NCBI GenBank assembly: GCA_018262855.1
Contig: JADFDO010000003.1
Coordinates: 169,356-233,355 of the forward strand
DNA length: 64,000 bases
From: Methanolinea sp.
GTDB taxonomy: Archaea; Halobacteriota; Methanomicrobia; Methanomicrobiales; Methanospirillaceae
Direction of reading: 5' to 3'
The notes beneath the pieces are model-generated. The model made no database searches. It was not told the DNA's origin and saw nothing but the letters and a program-made list of their open reading frames with translations. Position numbers and translations under genes: made by a program. Below, piece by piece: positions 55,238 to 62,834 of the stretch (positions within the stretch are counted from its first letter, which is position 1; each line of letters begins with the position of its first letter).

Positions 55238-56530
55238 ATGGCAATCGACTGGTATATGGACTTCGTGGATCTTGGTTACGAGCCTGCGAGGGACGAGCTG
55301 CACGCGCTCTTTTATTTTGAACCTGCAGAGGGAATCAGCAAAGAGGAGGCTGCAGGGAGGATTGCGTCGGAGAGTTCGACCGGGACCTGGACAACGCTCT
55401 ATTCACTTCCCAAAAGGATGAAGGACCTCCAGGCAACGGTCTATGACATAGAGGGGAACTATGCCAGGATTGCGTACCCTCTCGACCTCTGGGAGAAGGG
55501 GAACGCCGCACAACTCGAGAGCGGGATCGCAGGGAACATCTTCGGCATGAAAGCGCTCAGGAACCTCCGGCTGATCGACGTGGGTTTCCCGACGGAATAC
55601 CTGAACGGGTTCAAAGGTCCGCACTTCGGGATGGAGGGGATCCGGAAGATGATGCGGATCCACGGGCGTCCGCTCACCGGGGCGGTGCCGAAGCCGAAGG
55701 TGGGATTTGATGCCCGCGAGCATGCGAAGATCGCGTACGAGACCTGGATGGGCGGGTTTGACTTTGTCAAGGACGATGAGAATCTGACCTCGATGCCGTT
55801 TAACCGGTTCGGGGACCGTGTGAATGAGATGACCAGGATGAGGGACAGGGCCGAGCAGGAGACCGGGGATGTCAAGTCCGCGTTCATCAACATCACCGCA
55901 GAGACCGCGACCATGCAGGAGCGTGCAAGGATGCTCGCGGACCATGGCTGGAACTACGTGATGATCGATGTCGTGGTCGCTGGGACGTCCGCGGTCCAGA
56001 CGATGCGGGACTACTGCTCTGATCTCGGCCTTGCCATCCATGCCCACCGTGCGATGCACGCGGCATTTACCCGGAACCGGAAACACGGGATCTCGATGCA
56101 GTTCCTGGTAAAACTGATGCGCCTCATCGGCGTCTCTCAGATCCATACGGGGACCGCGGTCGGAAAACTGACCGGATCAAAGAGGGAAGTTGCGCTGCTC
56201 GCGAACGTTCTCCGCGATCAGAAGGTGAAGGCGGTGCCGCATATCCTGATCGACCAGGACTGGGGATCGATCAGGAGTGCGTTTCCGGTATCTTCCGGGG
56301 GGCTGCACCCCGGACTTGTCCCTGATGTCCTCGATATCTACGGGAAGGATCTCGTCCTGCTGGTGAGCGGAGGGATCCACGGTCACCCTAAGGGAACGCG
56401 GGCAGGGGCGATTGCCACGCTGCAGGCGGTCGAGGCGTGGAATGAAAAGATGAGTCTCGACGAGAAGGCGAAATCATCGCCGGAGCTCGCCCTGGCTCTC
56501 GAGAAATGGGGCTATTATCGGCCGAAGTGA
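55238..56530 (+). CDS. rbcL: Ribulose-bisphosphate carboxylase, form III large subunit
   Basis: 430 residues. The active-site set is intact: TGAVPKPKVGF (catalytic Lys), GGFDFVKDDENL (carbamylated Lys with Asp and Glu), AHRAMHAAF (His), IHTGTAVGKL, SSGGLHPG and LVSGGIHGHP (phosphate loops). Form III enzymes of archaea fix CO2 on ribulose-1,5-bisphosphate, made either from AMP breakdown or, in Methanomicrobiales such as Methanospirillum, by phosphoribulokinase in the reductive hexulose-phosphate pathway. The start is ATG 55238 (MAIDWYMDFVDLGYEP); the frame extends to 55148. The isomerase that makes its substrate is at 16.9 kb. Confidence 0.95.
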   Translation: MAIDWYMDFVDLGYEPARDELHALFYFEPAEGISKEEAAGRIASESSTGTWTTLYSLPKRMKDLQATVYDIEGNYARIAYPLDLWEKGNAAQLESGIAGNIFGMKALRNLRLIDVGFPTEYLNGFKGPHFGMEGIRKMMRIHGRPLTGAVPKPKVGFDAREHAKIAYETWMGGFDFVKDDENLTSMPFNRFGDRVNEMTRMRDRAEQETGDVKSAFINITAETATMQERARMLADHGWNYVMIDVVVAGTSAVQTMRDYCSDLGLAIHAHRAMHAAFTRNRKHGISMQFLVKLMRLIGVSQIHTGTAVGKLTGSKREVALLANVLRDQKVKAVPHILIDQDWGSIRSAFPVSSGGLHPGLVPDVLDIYGKDLVLLVSGGIHGHPKGTRAGAIATLQAVEAWNEKMSLDEKAKSSPELALALEKWGYYRPK

Positions 56531-56664
56531 TCGGAAAAACCGGAGGTTCTTCGCCGGCTCATGGCCAGGGTGACGGGAGAATGCCATAGCAAGGATACCG
56601 CTTCCCCCGGTTACGCGTCTCAATTCCATATCATTTTTCGCTCCCGTGAGCACACGTTATCCTC

Positions 56665-57216
56665 ATGTGCCCCCGGATTTTCGAACCGTTCAGGCCCCGC
56701 ATATCCGCACGACAACTTTTCGTCGCGCTCGGATTCGGAGTCGTGGCAGCAATGGTCCTGTTCACCGGGCTCTCCATCCCGCTCGGTCATGGCCTCATGG
56801 CAGATCTGAGCGAGGTGTTCGTGACGCTTGGGTCCGCGTTGTCGGGGCCGTTCGGCGGCCTGGTGATCGGGCTCCTCCAGGGTGTCGTATACGCTCCCGA
56901 GCGCAACGTCCCCTCCCACATGCTTGCCGGATTTATCTGGGGTGCGTGGTACTTCGTGCTCTATCGATGGAGCCTGGGGGAGGGCAGGGGGAAGTGGACG
57001 AGGGCGGCGTTATGGGCGGTGAGCATACCTGTATACTACTACCTCCTGTTGCTCCCCCTACACCTCCTCATCGCCTCAGCGACTCTCGGGGTGTCATTCG
57101 TTCCGCTCTTCATTGAGACCGGGACAGGCCTTCTCCCTGAGGTGGCATTCACGCTTCTTGTCACCACCCTCGTTCTCCTGGTCCTTCCGGAGAAATGGGC
57201 GGCTCCCCTCGAATGA
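56665..57216 (+). CDS. Integral membrane protein of unknown function
   Basis: 183 residues with five or six predicted helices (LFVALGFGVVAAMVLFTGLS, LGSALSGPFGGLVIGLLQGV, MLAGFIWGAWYFVLYRW, WAVSIPVYYYLLLLPLHLLI, FTLLVTTLVLLVLP). The size, short loops and a GPFGGLVIGLLQG segment recall small-substrate membrane components such as ECF S subunits or LytS-type sensor domains, but I cannot assign one. It lies between RuBisCO and the convergent aminotransferase gene. Confidence 0.7.
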   Translation: MCPRIFEPFRPRISARQLFVALGFGVVAAMVLFTGLSIPLGHGLMADLSEVFVTLGSALSGPFGGLVIGLLQGVVYAPERNVPSHMLAGFIWGAWYFVLYRWSLGEGRGKWTRAALWAVSIPVYYYLLLLPLHLLIASATLGVSFVPLFIETGTGLLPEVAFTLLVTTLVLLVLPEKWAAPLE

Positions 57217-57254
57217 GGCGAGAGCAGGAGAGCTGTATCTACAGAAAAGGGGGT

Positions 57255-58433
57255 TTACAGGAGCGCCCGGACAACCTTCGCAAGCCGCTCCATCCCCTCG
57301 ATGATCCTCGCTTCGTCCATGCTTGAGAAGTTGAGCCGGATGGTGGACTGTCCTCCTCCGGTGACGTAGAAGGGGGTTCCCGGGAGGACCGCAACTTTCC
57401 CCTTTATTCCCTCCTCGAAGAGCCTCATGGAGTCGAGTCCCTCCGGGAGAGTGGCGAGCATGAACATGCCGCCGACCGGTGTCGTGTGGCTCATCCCTTC
57501 AGGGAACCTGTCATCGAGGATGTCGCACATGAGGTGGCAGTTCCGCCCGTACGCCTCCGAGATGGTCCTCGTGTGGGCGTCGAGGTCGTGGGATTCGAGG
57601 TACCTGGCGAGGATCTTCTGGCAGAGGAAGTTCGAGTGAAGGTCCGCAGCCTGTTTTGCGCAGTTGAACCGTGCGAGGATCTCAGGAGGTGAGCAGATCC
57701 AGCCGATTCGCATGCCGGGGGCAACGACTTTCGAGAACGACCCCGAGAGGATGCACCGGTCCGGGATGAGCCGTGCGATTGGCATGCGGGGTTTTCCGTC
57801 AAAGAAGAGCTCACCGAATGCATCGTCTTCATAGAATATGGTATCCGTGCCTTCCAGGATCTCCGCGATTGCCTTTCGTGTATTGTCAGAATAGGTCTGG
57901 CCCGAGGGGTTCTGGGAATTTGGGATCCCGTAGAAGAATTTCGGCCGGAAATCCCGGATGACATTGCCGAACTCCGTAAGATCGGGGCCTTCCGGGCCGA
58001 GGGCGACGTCCCTGAACTCCGGCTCGTAGAGTGAGAAGGCCTCGATTGCCCCAAGGTACCCGGGCCTCTCCATGGCGATGGGATCACCTTTGTTGAGGAA
58101 GATCTTTGCCACCAGGTCGAGGCACTGCTGGGAGCCGTTCACGATCTGGATCTGGTTGGGGGGGATGGAAAGACCAAGGCGCTTCTGATAGCGGCGCGAG
58201 ATGAACTCCCGGAGGGGCAGGTACCCATCGGTCGTAGAATACTGGAGGGCAACAGATCCCTCCTCCTCGAATACCCGGATTGCCGCGTCCCGTATCCCGG
58301 CGGCATCGATGAAGGAGGAGTTCGGGAGCCCGCCTGCAAAAGAGATGATATCGGGATTGGAGGAGACCGCGAAGAGCTTCCCGAGGAAGGAGGGCGGGGC
58401 GCACGTCATCCGGTCAGCGAAATGGTACTGCAT
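57255..58433 (-). CDS. PLP-dependent class I/II aminotransferase (LysN/MocR-type)
   Basis: 392 residues. The PLP lysine is in ILSGSFSKVVAPGMRIGWIC; SFAGGLPNSSFIDAAGIRDA, LQYSTTDGYLPLREFISRRY and PNSQNPSGQTYSDNTRKAIA are the usual marks of the aminoadipate/aromatic transaminase group. The substrate is not clear. ATG 58433 (MQYHFADRMTCAPPSFLGK) is chosen; the frame runs to 58571 but the extra N-terminus is not conserved-looking. TATAAGTAAA on the minus strand near 58490-58502 may be the promoter. Confidence 0.88.
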   Translation of the reverse strand: MQYHFADRMTCAPPSFLGKLFAVSSNPDIISFAGGLPNSSFIDAAGIRDAAIRVFEEEGSVALQYSTTDGYLPLREFISRRYQKRLGLSIPPNQIQIVNGSQQCLDLVAKIFLNKGDPIAMERPGYLGAIEAFSLYEPEFRDVALGPEGPDLTEFGNVIRDFRPKFFYGIPNSQNPSGQTYSDNTRKAIAEILEGTDTIFYEDDAFGELFFDGKPRMPIARLIPDRCILSGSFSKVVAPGMRIGWICSPPEILARFNCAKQAADLHSNFLCQKILARYLESHDLDAHTRTISEAYGRNCHLMCDILDDRFPEGMSHTTPVGGMFMLATLPEGLDSMRLFEEGIKGKVAVLPGTPFYVTGGGQSTIRLNFSSMDEARIIEGMERLAKVVRALL

Positions 58434-58651
58434 GCAGGGCACTCCAGGAATTGCACAACAAGGTGCACGGGGGGAGACAAAAGCCTGACCTTTACTTATA
58501 TCCAGGGTGAGGCAGCGATTGGAGGAGAGTTTCAATATGACCATGAATTTCTGGCAGGGGATTTCGGGCAATATGATGAAATTGGTATGGAATCAAGTAC
58601 AAGAAGAAAGGAAAAAAGCATCACTCTATAATGTTTATACCGCAGGTCACG

Positions 58652-58837
58652 ATGGTGAAAACTACGATTGCGGTATCTCCTTCCACCCGCGATCTCTTAA
58701 GAGCACTGGGGAAAAAGGGCGATACCTATGACGATATCATTCTCCGTCTCCTCAGGGACGCAGGGTGGAAACGCATGGATACCCTATGGAACGAGATACT
58801 CCGGAATGATGAATTCATACCCCCGGATGAACTCTGA
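58652..58837 (+). CDS. Antitoxin-like protein (DUF7557/VapB-type)
   Basis: 61 residues. MVKTTIAVSPSTRDLLRALG resembles the ribbon-helix-helix opening of archaeal antitoxins, followed by KGDTYDDIILRLLRDAG, typical of the short RHH family paired with RelE or VapC toxins. The next frame is a decayed RelE-type toxin. CTATAATG (58625-58632) is 20-27 bp before ATG 58652 and may be a TATA box for a leaderless mRNA. ATG 58631 in the same frame is less likely. Confidence 0.72.
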   Translation: MVKTTIAVSPSTRDLLRALGKKGDTYDDIILRLLRDAGWKRMDTLWNEILRNDEFIPPDEL

Positions 58838-59189
58838 CGTTCCGTGTGCTGGTTGAAGGACGTCCCAGAGAGAATTCCAGGCTATTCCCGCCGTTTTCCA
58901 AGTCAGGATACGAAATGCCCTGACCTGTCTCGAACGCGATCCCCCACCCGCCCGTCCCCACGAAGACATTGCTCCTCTCAAGGATACACACCCAAAAAAA
59001 TATCGCATCAGTGTCGGGGATTACAGGGTTGTGTTTGTGATTGAAGGGAACAATGTCATGGTTCTTGATGTGTTCCACCGGAGGCATGGGTATTCCACCC
59101 AGTGTTCATCTCCACGTGATTTTTCCAATGAAAATGACGGAGTTATTTTTCATTGTGTATGCAGGTATCTTGACCCGGGAATCATGTGA
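58834..59189 (+). pseudogene. Broken RelE/ParE-type toxin
   Basis: Two frames together spell a RelE protein. The first (from 58834, start codon CTG; GTG 58846 is the only standard one) gives TFRVLVEG. The second (from about 58863, shifted by one base) gives TSQREFQAIPAVFQVRIRNA, then LERDPPPARPHEDIAPLKDT and KKYRISVGDYRVVFVIEG, ending NNVMVLDVFHRRHGYS. A single missing base between 58858 and 58866 explains the shift. After HGYS the frame runs into a palindromic repeat and ends at 59189, so the normal end is lost too. The antitoxin-like gene overlaps the start region. Confidence 0.75.
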
Positions 59190-59192
59190 TTT
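59127..59192. repeat. Palindromic intergenic repeat, single copy
   Basis: AATGAAAAT (59127-59135) and a facing TTTTTCATT form the stem, followed by GTGTATGCAGGTATC and CCCGGGAATCATGTGATTTA. Head and tail match the units at 37.6 and 52.4 kb. The unit lies at the 3' end of the broken toxin frame. Confidence 0.8.
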
Positions 59193-59349
59193 AAAAAAAA
59201 AATCAAGAATCCAGGGTTGCGTTCAGCAGGCCTGGAGCAAAAGAGAATGTTGATTGTTGCTCTTTCCAGCAACCTCGCGAATGTTCATCCAGCCTGGAAT
59301 AACTAAAGAAGGCCTGTGTGGATCAGATTGTAGGAATATATCCTCCCGT

Positions 59350-59754
59350 TCAGTACCTGGGTCCCCTTATCCGCTGGAGCGAGACCTGTGCGTTCTTCCT
59401 CACGCGGCAGTCCGGGTCGTGGGCTGCGTGTTCAAGAATCTCCTCGGCCTCGGGCGAACGGATATTCCCGAGTGCACATGCTGCAGCATTCCGGAGGATA
59501 TCGTCACCGTCCCGCATCATCGACTGCAACACCGGGACCAGTGCGGGAACAGCCAGTACCCGGATCCCTGCAGATGCAGCCTCCCTGATATACCATTTCT
59601 CCCGCGTGAGACGCTGGAAGAGCATGGAGAGGTCTTCAGGATTCCTGATCCCCCCGACCCGCCGGACCGCGGCCTGGCGAATATTCCAGTCGTGATTCGA
59701 CAAATCTTTCATGATGATACTAATCTCGTCAGGCGCTGCACGGATTCCGGACAT
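59350..59754 (-). CDS. Small HEAT-repeat protein
   Basis: 134 residues of about four HEAT repeats (DLSNHDWNIRQAAVRRVGG, LSMLFQRLTREKWYIREAAS, VPVLQSMMRDGDDILRNAAA, LEHAAHDPDCRVRKNAQVSL). ATG 59754 is preceded by an in-frame GTG at 59757. It is the fourth HEAT-repeat protein in the window. Probably a stand-alone adaptor; no partner is indicated. Confidence 0.85.
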   Translation of the reverse strand: MSGIRAAPDEISIIMKDLSNHDWNIRQAAVRRVGGIRNPEDLSMLFQRLTREKWYIREAASAGIRVLAVPALVPVLQSMMRDGDDILRNAAACALGNIRSPEAEEILEHAAHDPDCRVRKNAQVSLQRIRGPRY

Positions 59755-59780
59755 CACGTATCATGTATTGGTGGGCAAAT

Positions 59781-59790
59781 AATATATACT
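59781..59790 (-). promoter_or_regulatory. TATA box for small HEAT gene (leaderless)
   Basis: On the minus strand AGTATATATT is centred about 28-30 bp before the start codon at 59754-59757. No leader or Shine-Dalgarno site would remain. Confidence 0.55.
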
Positions 59791-59799
59791 ATTGGATGG

Positions 59800-60045
59800 A
59801 AGATTCCTTCTCTTCAGACCTCCTGGGAACGATCAGTCTTCTTCATCCAATACCTGACGCATCATACATGGTTCCAACCCACTTCCAATGAGACCCCCCC
59901 TGCCATGCCCAATCTTCTTCATTTAAATTCCGGACGCACAGACCGTGATACCCCTCCAACTCATATCATATTCTTCATGAATTGTTCCCGGGCGCTCCGT
60001 GAGGGAAAAACCGGGAAAATTCTATAAGCTCACACTTCAAAAAGT
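59800..60045. other. Gene-free stretch with degenerate direct repeats
   Basis: The gap 59758-60092 has no convincing gene. TCTTCTTCAT occurs at 59837 and 59913 (76 bp apart), with a third, weaker copy near 59971 (ATTCTTCAT). Each is followed 5-8 bases later by CCTGACGCA or similar. A TATA-like TCTATAAG lies at 60021-60028, about 65-70 bp before the aIF-1A coding sequence. Confidence 0.4.
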
Positions 60046-60092
60046 GATTCAATATCCCGGGATTCAAAGGCTACAGAGATGGAGTTGATTTA

Positions 60093-60407
60093 CTGATCCA
60101 GAGAAAGACCGACGATGAGAAGAACGAGTCCGGGGAGATCATCCGGGTCCGCCTTCCCCAGAAGCGAAACAGGGAGATGTTTGCCCAGGCCGAGCTGATG
60201 ATGGGTGCAAACCACATCAGGGTCAAGTGCTACGATGGTGTCACCCGGATGGGAAGGATCAAGGGCAAGATCAAGAAACGAGTCTGGATCCGTGAGGGGG
60301 ATATTCTCATCGTGATCCCCTGGAGCTTCCAGGACGACAAGTGCGATATCATCTACCGCTACACCGGGCCCCAGGTGGAGTGGCTTCGAAGGAACGGGTA
60401 TTTGTAA
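60093..60407 (+). CDS. Translation initiation factor aIF-1A with apparent CTG start
   Basis: 104 residues when read from CTG 60093: MIQRKTDDEKNESGEIIRVR, then QKRNREMFAQAELMMGANHI, MGRIKGKIKKRVWIREGDIL and YRYTGPQVEWLRRNGYL. This is the whole S1/OB-fold factor aIF-1A, which helps place initiator tRNA on the 30S subunit. No ATG, GTG or TTG is in frame between the upstream stop (TGA 60045) and Met 60177, and starting at 60177 would remove the first conserved strand. GGAGTTGAT (60081-60089) is a near-perfect Shine-Dalgarno site four bases before CTG 60093. A TATA-like TCTATAAG is at 60021. Confidence 0.85.
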   Translation: MIQRKTDDEKNESGEIIRVRLPQKRNREMFAQAELMMGANHIRVKCYDGVTRMGRIKGKIKKRVWIREGDILIVIPWSFQDDKCDIIYRYTGPQVEWLRRNGYL

Positions 60408-60590
60408 AGGGGTATCAGGTCTCTCTTTTGCACGCGAACGCTTCCTGATCCAATCTCTGGAACATTTTGGATTCGGGCAATTCCTGACCGCCTGTTTTCG
60501 TACATTCACTTTCAACCTGCCCGCTCCAGAGTTTAATATGGCACATTGAGCACACGATCTCTCTCCAATGGAGTGAATGTGGGTTCTATC

Positions 60591-60878
60591 ATGGCAGTGT
60601 TCAGGTTCGAAAATGTCTTTGCTGCACCAACCAGGCAACAACGGGAACGATACATGAGAGGAGAGGTAGAAGAGCATCGCTTCGGCCCGGAAGGAGAGAT
60701 TACCCTCCTGATCTATCCTGCAGCAGCGTATCTCAAGGATGATATCGACGGGGTTCGCATCCTGTTTACCGGGGTTGGTGAACGATCACATGCAGTGGAA
60801 GAGGCAAGAAGAATGGTGGAATACCATAAGCTCACGGAGGAATGCATGAAATCATATACGACAGGGGATCAAATCTGA
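60591..60878 (+). CDS. Small hypothetical protein
   Basis: 95 residues from ATG 60591 (MAVFRFENVFAAPTRQQRER), with codon use like its neighbours and a regular helix pattern (ERSHAVEEARRMVEYHKLTE). There are no membrane segments and no recognised family. GTG 60579 and an upstream in-frame TTG at 60546 are possible starts. TTTAATATG near 60532 may be a promoter. Function unknown. Confidence 0.5.
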   Translation: MAVFRFENVFAAPTRQQRERYMRGEVEEHRFGPEGEITLLIYPAAAYLKDDIDGVRILFTGVGERSHAVEEARRMVEYHKLTEECMKSYTTGDQI

Positions 60879-61099
60879 AGACCTGAAGAGCCATCACCAG
60901 ATCGGTGAGGTGCACCACCTCCATCTTTTTATATCCCTCCGTGTCTGCACTCTGATCAGCACTCCCCTCACTTCTCAGTATCTTTTCCCGAATCACAGAA
61001 GATCCTCTCCGGGAATAAAAAAGATGGATGCATGGAGAGTTATAATGAAACAATGGGGTGGTGCATGGGGGGTTCACCACCAGCCTTCCCTCAGTGATG

Positions 61100-61120
61100 C
61101 CTCTTGAGAGTGGCAAGAGG
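61100..61120. other. Hairpin in gene-free stretch
   Basis: CCTCTTG (61100-61106), loop AGAGTGG, CAAGAGG (61114-61120), a perfect 7-bp stem. It lies in the 434-bp gap 60879-61312 just before the truncated duplicate at 61155. The rest of the gap has no convincing gene. Confidence 0.45.
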
Positions 61121-61154
61121 AGATAGGAGAGGGGAGATAAAAGAACCGCCGGAG

Positions 61155-61225
61155 CGGTCAGAACCTTACGAACGGCAGGTCTCGTTGCTCATCTTCCAGG
61201 AGCGGAGCTCATGGAATCCGGGGAT
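61155..61225 (-). pseudogene. Truncated duplicate of the 62835 gene
   Basis: On the minus strand this reads HELRSWKMSNETCRS then stop, matching the RSWKMSDETRR segment of the 62835-63215 protein, while its last bases match that gene's 3' end: CGGTCAGAACCTTACG occurs both here (61155-61170) and at 62824-62839. About 170 bp between these two blocks of the intact gene are missing. It is best read as a deleted remnant or a second, shorter relative. Confidence 0.6.
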
Positions 61226-61334
61226 TCATTCCTGAAAAAAAATTCTTTTTCCATTTATGAAGAAGAATTTTAATTCACTGAAGAATTATTATTTCTCCAA
61301 CGGGAGTTCGGTATGGTTGGAACCAATAATTTTA

Positions 61335-62240
61335 GGTAATTGTAAAACATCTGCCCCTTTAAATAAAAGAGGCAGCACACATGAGTACGATGGACCTCCT
61401 CCAAGTGGCAAAGGTATGCCAGAGTGAGGAAGAAGCATTTCATTTTTTATTTCAGAAGAGGAGAGACCTCTACGGTGTATCATGTCCTGAATGTAAGAGT
61501 TCTGAATACTACCTCATGCACCCGGGAAGACTTCGGTGTAAAGCGTGCAAACGGGATTATCATCCATTCTCTGGCACATTACTGAACGAATTGAGGATAT
61601 CCTATTCTACCTGGCTCTGGCTGGTGAAATTATTCGAATTAGAGGTGAGTGCCAGGAAAGCACGTTTTCAGCTTGACATCAGCTACCCTACGACCTTGAA
61701 AGGATTCGATACATTGCGACGAGGGATCCTGTACAATCTCTCACTGTCGGATGAACTTCTCAAAGGTGAGATTGAGGCCGATGAATCCTATTTTGGAGGA
61801 AGACGGAAGGGTAAACGAGGGAGAGGAGCTGGTCATAAGACTATCGTGTTTGGGATCCTGGAACGAGGAGGGAAGGTGTCAGTGAGTATTGTCCCGAATG
61901 CTTCTGCTGAAGCACTCATGACAGAGACAGTAAAGAAAGTCAGAAGGGGATCGATAGTTTACACGGACAAGTGGATCGGCTATGATTCATTGATGTTCTG
62001 CGGCTATAAGCACCTGAACGTCGACCACCGCTATAAATTCAAGCTGGGTAAAGTGTACATTAATGGAGTCGAGGGATTCTGGAGTTTTGCCAAGGAAAGG
62101 TTGATAAAACATCATGGAATCTCAAAGGAAAAATTCCCGATTTACATTAAGGAAATGGAATGGCGATATAACCATAAAGAAGAGGATTTATTTGATTTGC
62201 TGGTGACTTACCTGTTAGGGGCTGTTTCTTTATAATTACC
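61335..62240 (+). mobile_element. IS1595-family insertion sequence
   Basis: 906 bp. The left inverted repeat at 61335-61357 (GGTAATTGTAAAACATCTGC and CCC) and the right one at 62218-62240 match at 18 of 23 positions. AATTTTA is repeated directly at both flanks (61328-61334 and 62241-62247), a target duplication of 7 bp, near the 8 bp usual for the family. It carries one transposase gene. Excision in silico restores a membrane-protein frame. Confidence 0.88.
61381..62235 (+). CDS. IS1595-family transposase
   Basis: 284 residues. A zinc ribbon (CPECKSSEYYLMHPGRLRCK) is followed by the ISXO2-like DDE domain: EIEADESYFGGRRKGKRGRG (first Asp), RRGSIVYTDKWIGYDSLMF (second Asp), and NGVEGFWSFAKERLIKHHGI in the position of the third acidic/Asn residue. 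The frame is intact from ATG 61381 and ends in the right inverted repeat, so the element may still be active. Confidence 0.93.
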   Translation: MSTMDLLQVAKVCQSEEEAFHFLFQKRRDLYGVSCPECKSSEYYLMHPGRLRCKACKRDYHPFSGTLLNELRISYSTWLWLVKLFELEVSARKARFQLDISYPTTLKGFDTLRRGILYNLSLSDELLKGEIEADESYFGGRRKGKRGRGAGHKTIVFGILERGGKVSVSIVPNASAEALMTETVKKVRRGSIVYTDKWIGYDSLMFCGYKHLNVDHRYKFKLGKVYINGVEGFWSFAKERLIKHHGISKEKFPIYIKEMEWRYNHKEEDLFDLLVTYLLGAVSL

Positions 62241-62834
62241 AATTTTATAGTATTTTTTGTTATTCTGCTTGTTATCGGTATACCTTCGATTCTCTTCTCT
62301 CTTCTCACGTCTTTGTATTTCATGATGGTGAACAAAATCCGGGTAGCATTCATACGACCGATCCTTCCTCCGGTTATATTCATCATGATCGTGGTCGTCC
62401 TCTCGGCAATTCCCCCAGGACTGGAGATCTATATAACTGTGGGATTGATCACTGCACTATACTGGTTGCTCTTTGGCGCCATCATCTCTATGGGAGTAAT
62501 CACTCCGTTTCCCCTTTTCGAAAAGAGATTGTCTAAAATAACATCCTGGATTTGCGTTTTAATAGCGTCTATAATAACTTTCTTTTACCTTTTACTCGCA
62601 GAAGTAGCGAATCAAGCTGGGCTTATGAGAATTTTGTCCGGTGTCCCTCCGAACTCTTTCATAGTATTCATGTCGGTCCTTTTCATCGAGGCAGTGATCA
62701 TTGCATCGCTTGTATATACAGGATTCACTCTTTATTCCCAGTTCATAAAAAATCGAATCTCGAAAAATAACGATTGAACTCAAATAATTTTTAAAAATTG
62801 AAGATGTCTGGTTCATCACCAGCCGGTCAGAACC

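Larger units (their letters stand above)
61313..62777 (+). pseudogene. Membrane-protein gene interrupted by an IS1595-family element
   Basis: Removing 61335-62247 joins ATGGTTGGAACCAATAATTT at 61313 to the bases from 62248 in frame. The restored protein of 183 residues begins MVGTNNFIVFFVILLVIGIP and continues with SILFSLLTSLYFMMVNKIRV, giving a first membrane helix that the remaining frame lacks. Further helices are IFIMIVVVLSAIPPGLEIYI, LITALYWLLFGAIISMGVI, ICVLIASIITFFYLLLAEVA and SVLFIEAVIIASLVYTGFTL. GAG and other weak Shine-Dalgarno bases precede ATG 61313. The part downstream of the IS could still be translated from ATG 62322. Function unknown. Confidence 0.8.

Noticed and set aside
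58507..58731. Small plus-strand ORF before the antitoxin gene (74 codons)
   Set aside because: It overlaps the antitoxin start in another frame and has no Shine-Dalgarno site or conserved pattern. The region is better read as promoter for both flanking genes.
59254..60027. Plus-strand frame of 257 codons
   Set aside because: It overlaps the small HEAT gene on the other strand, which has clear repeats. The rest covers a low-complexity gap and has no domain pattern.
60832..61116. Minus-strand ORF of 94 codons
   Set aside because: It overlaps the end of the 60591 gene and has no start context, membrane pattern or recognisable domain.
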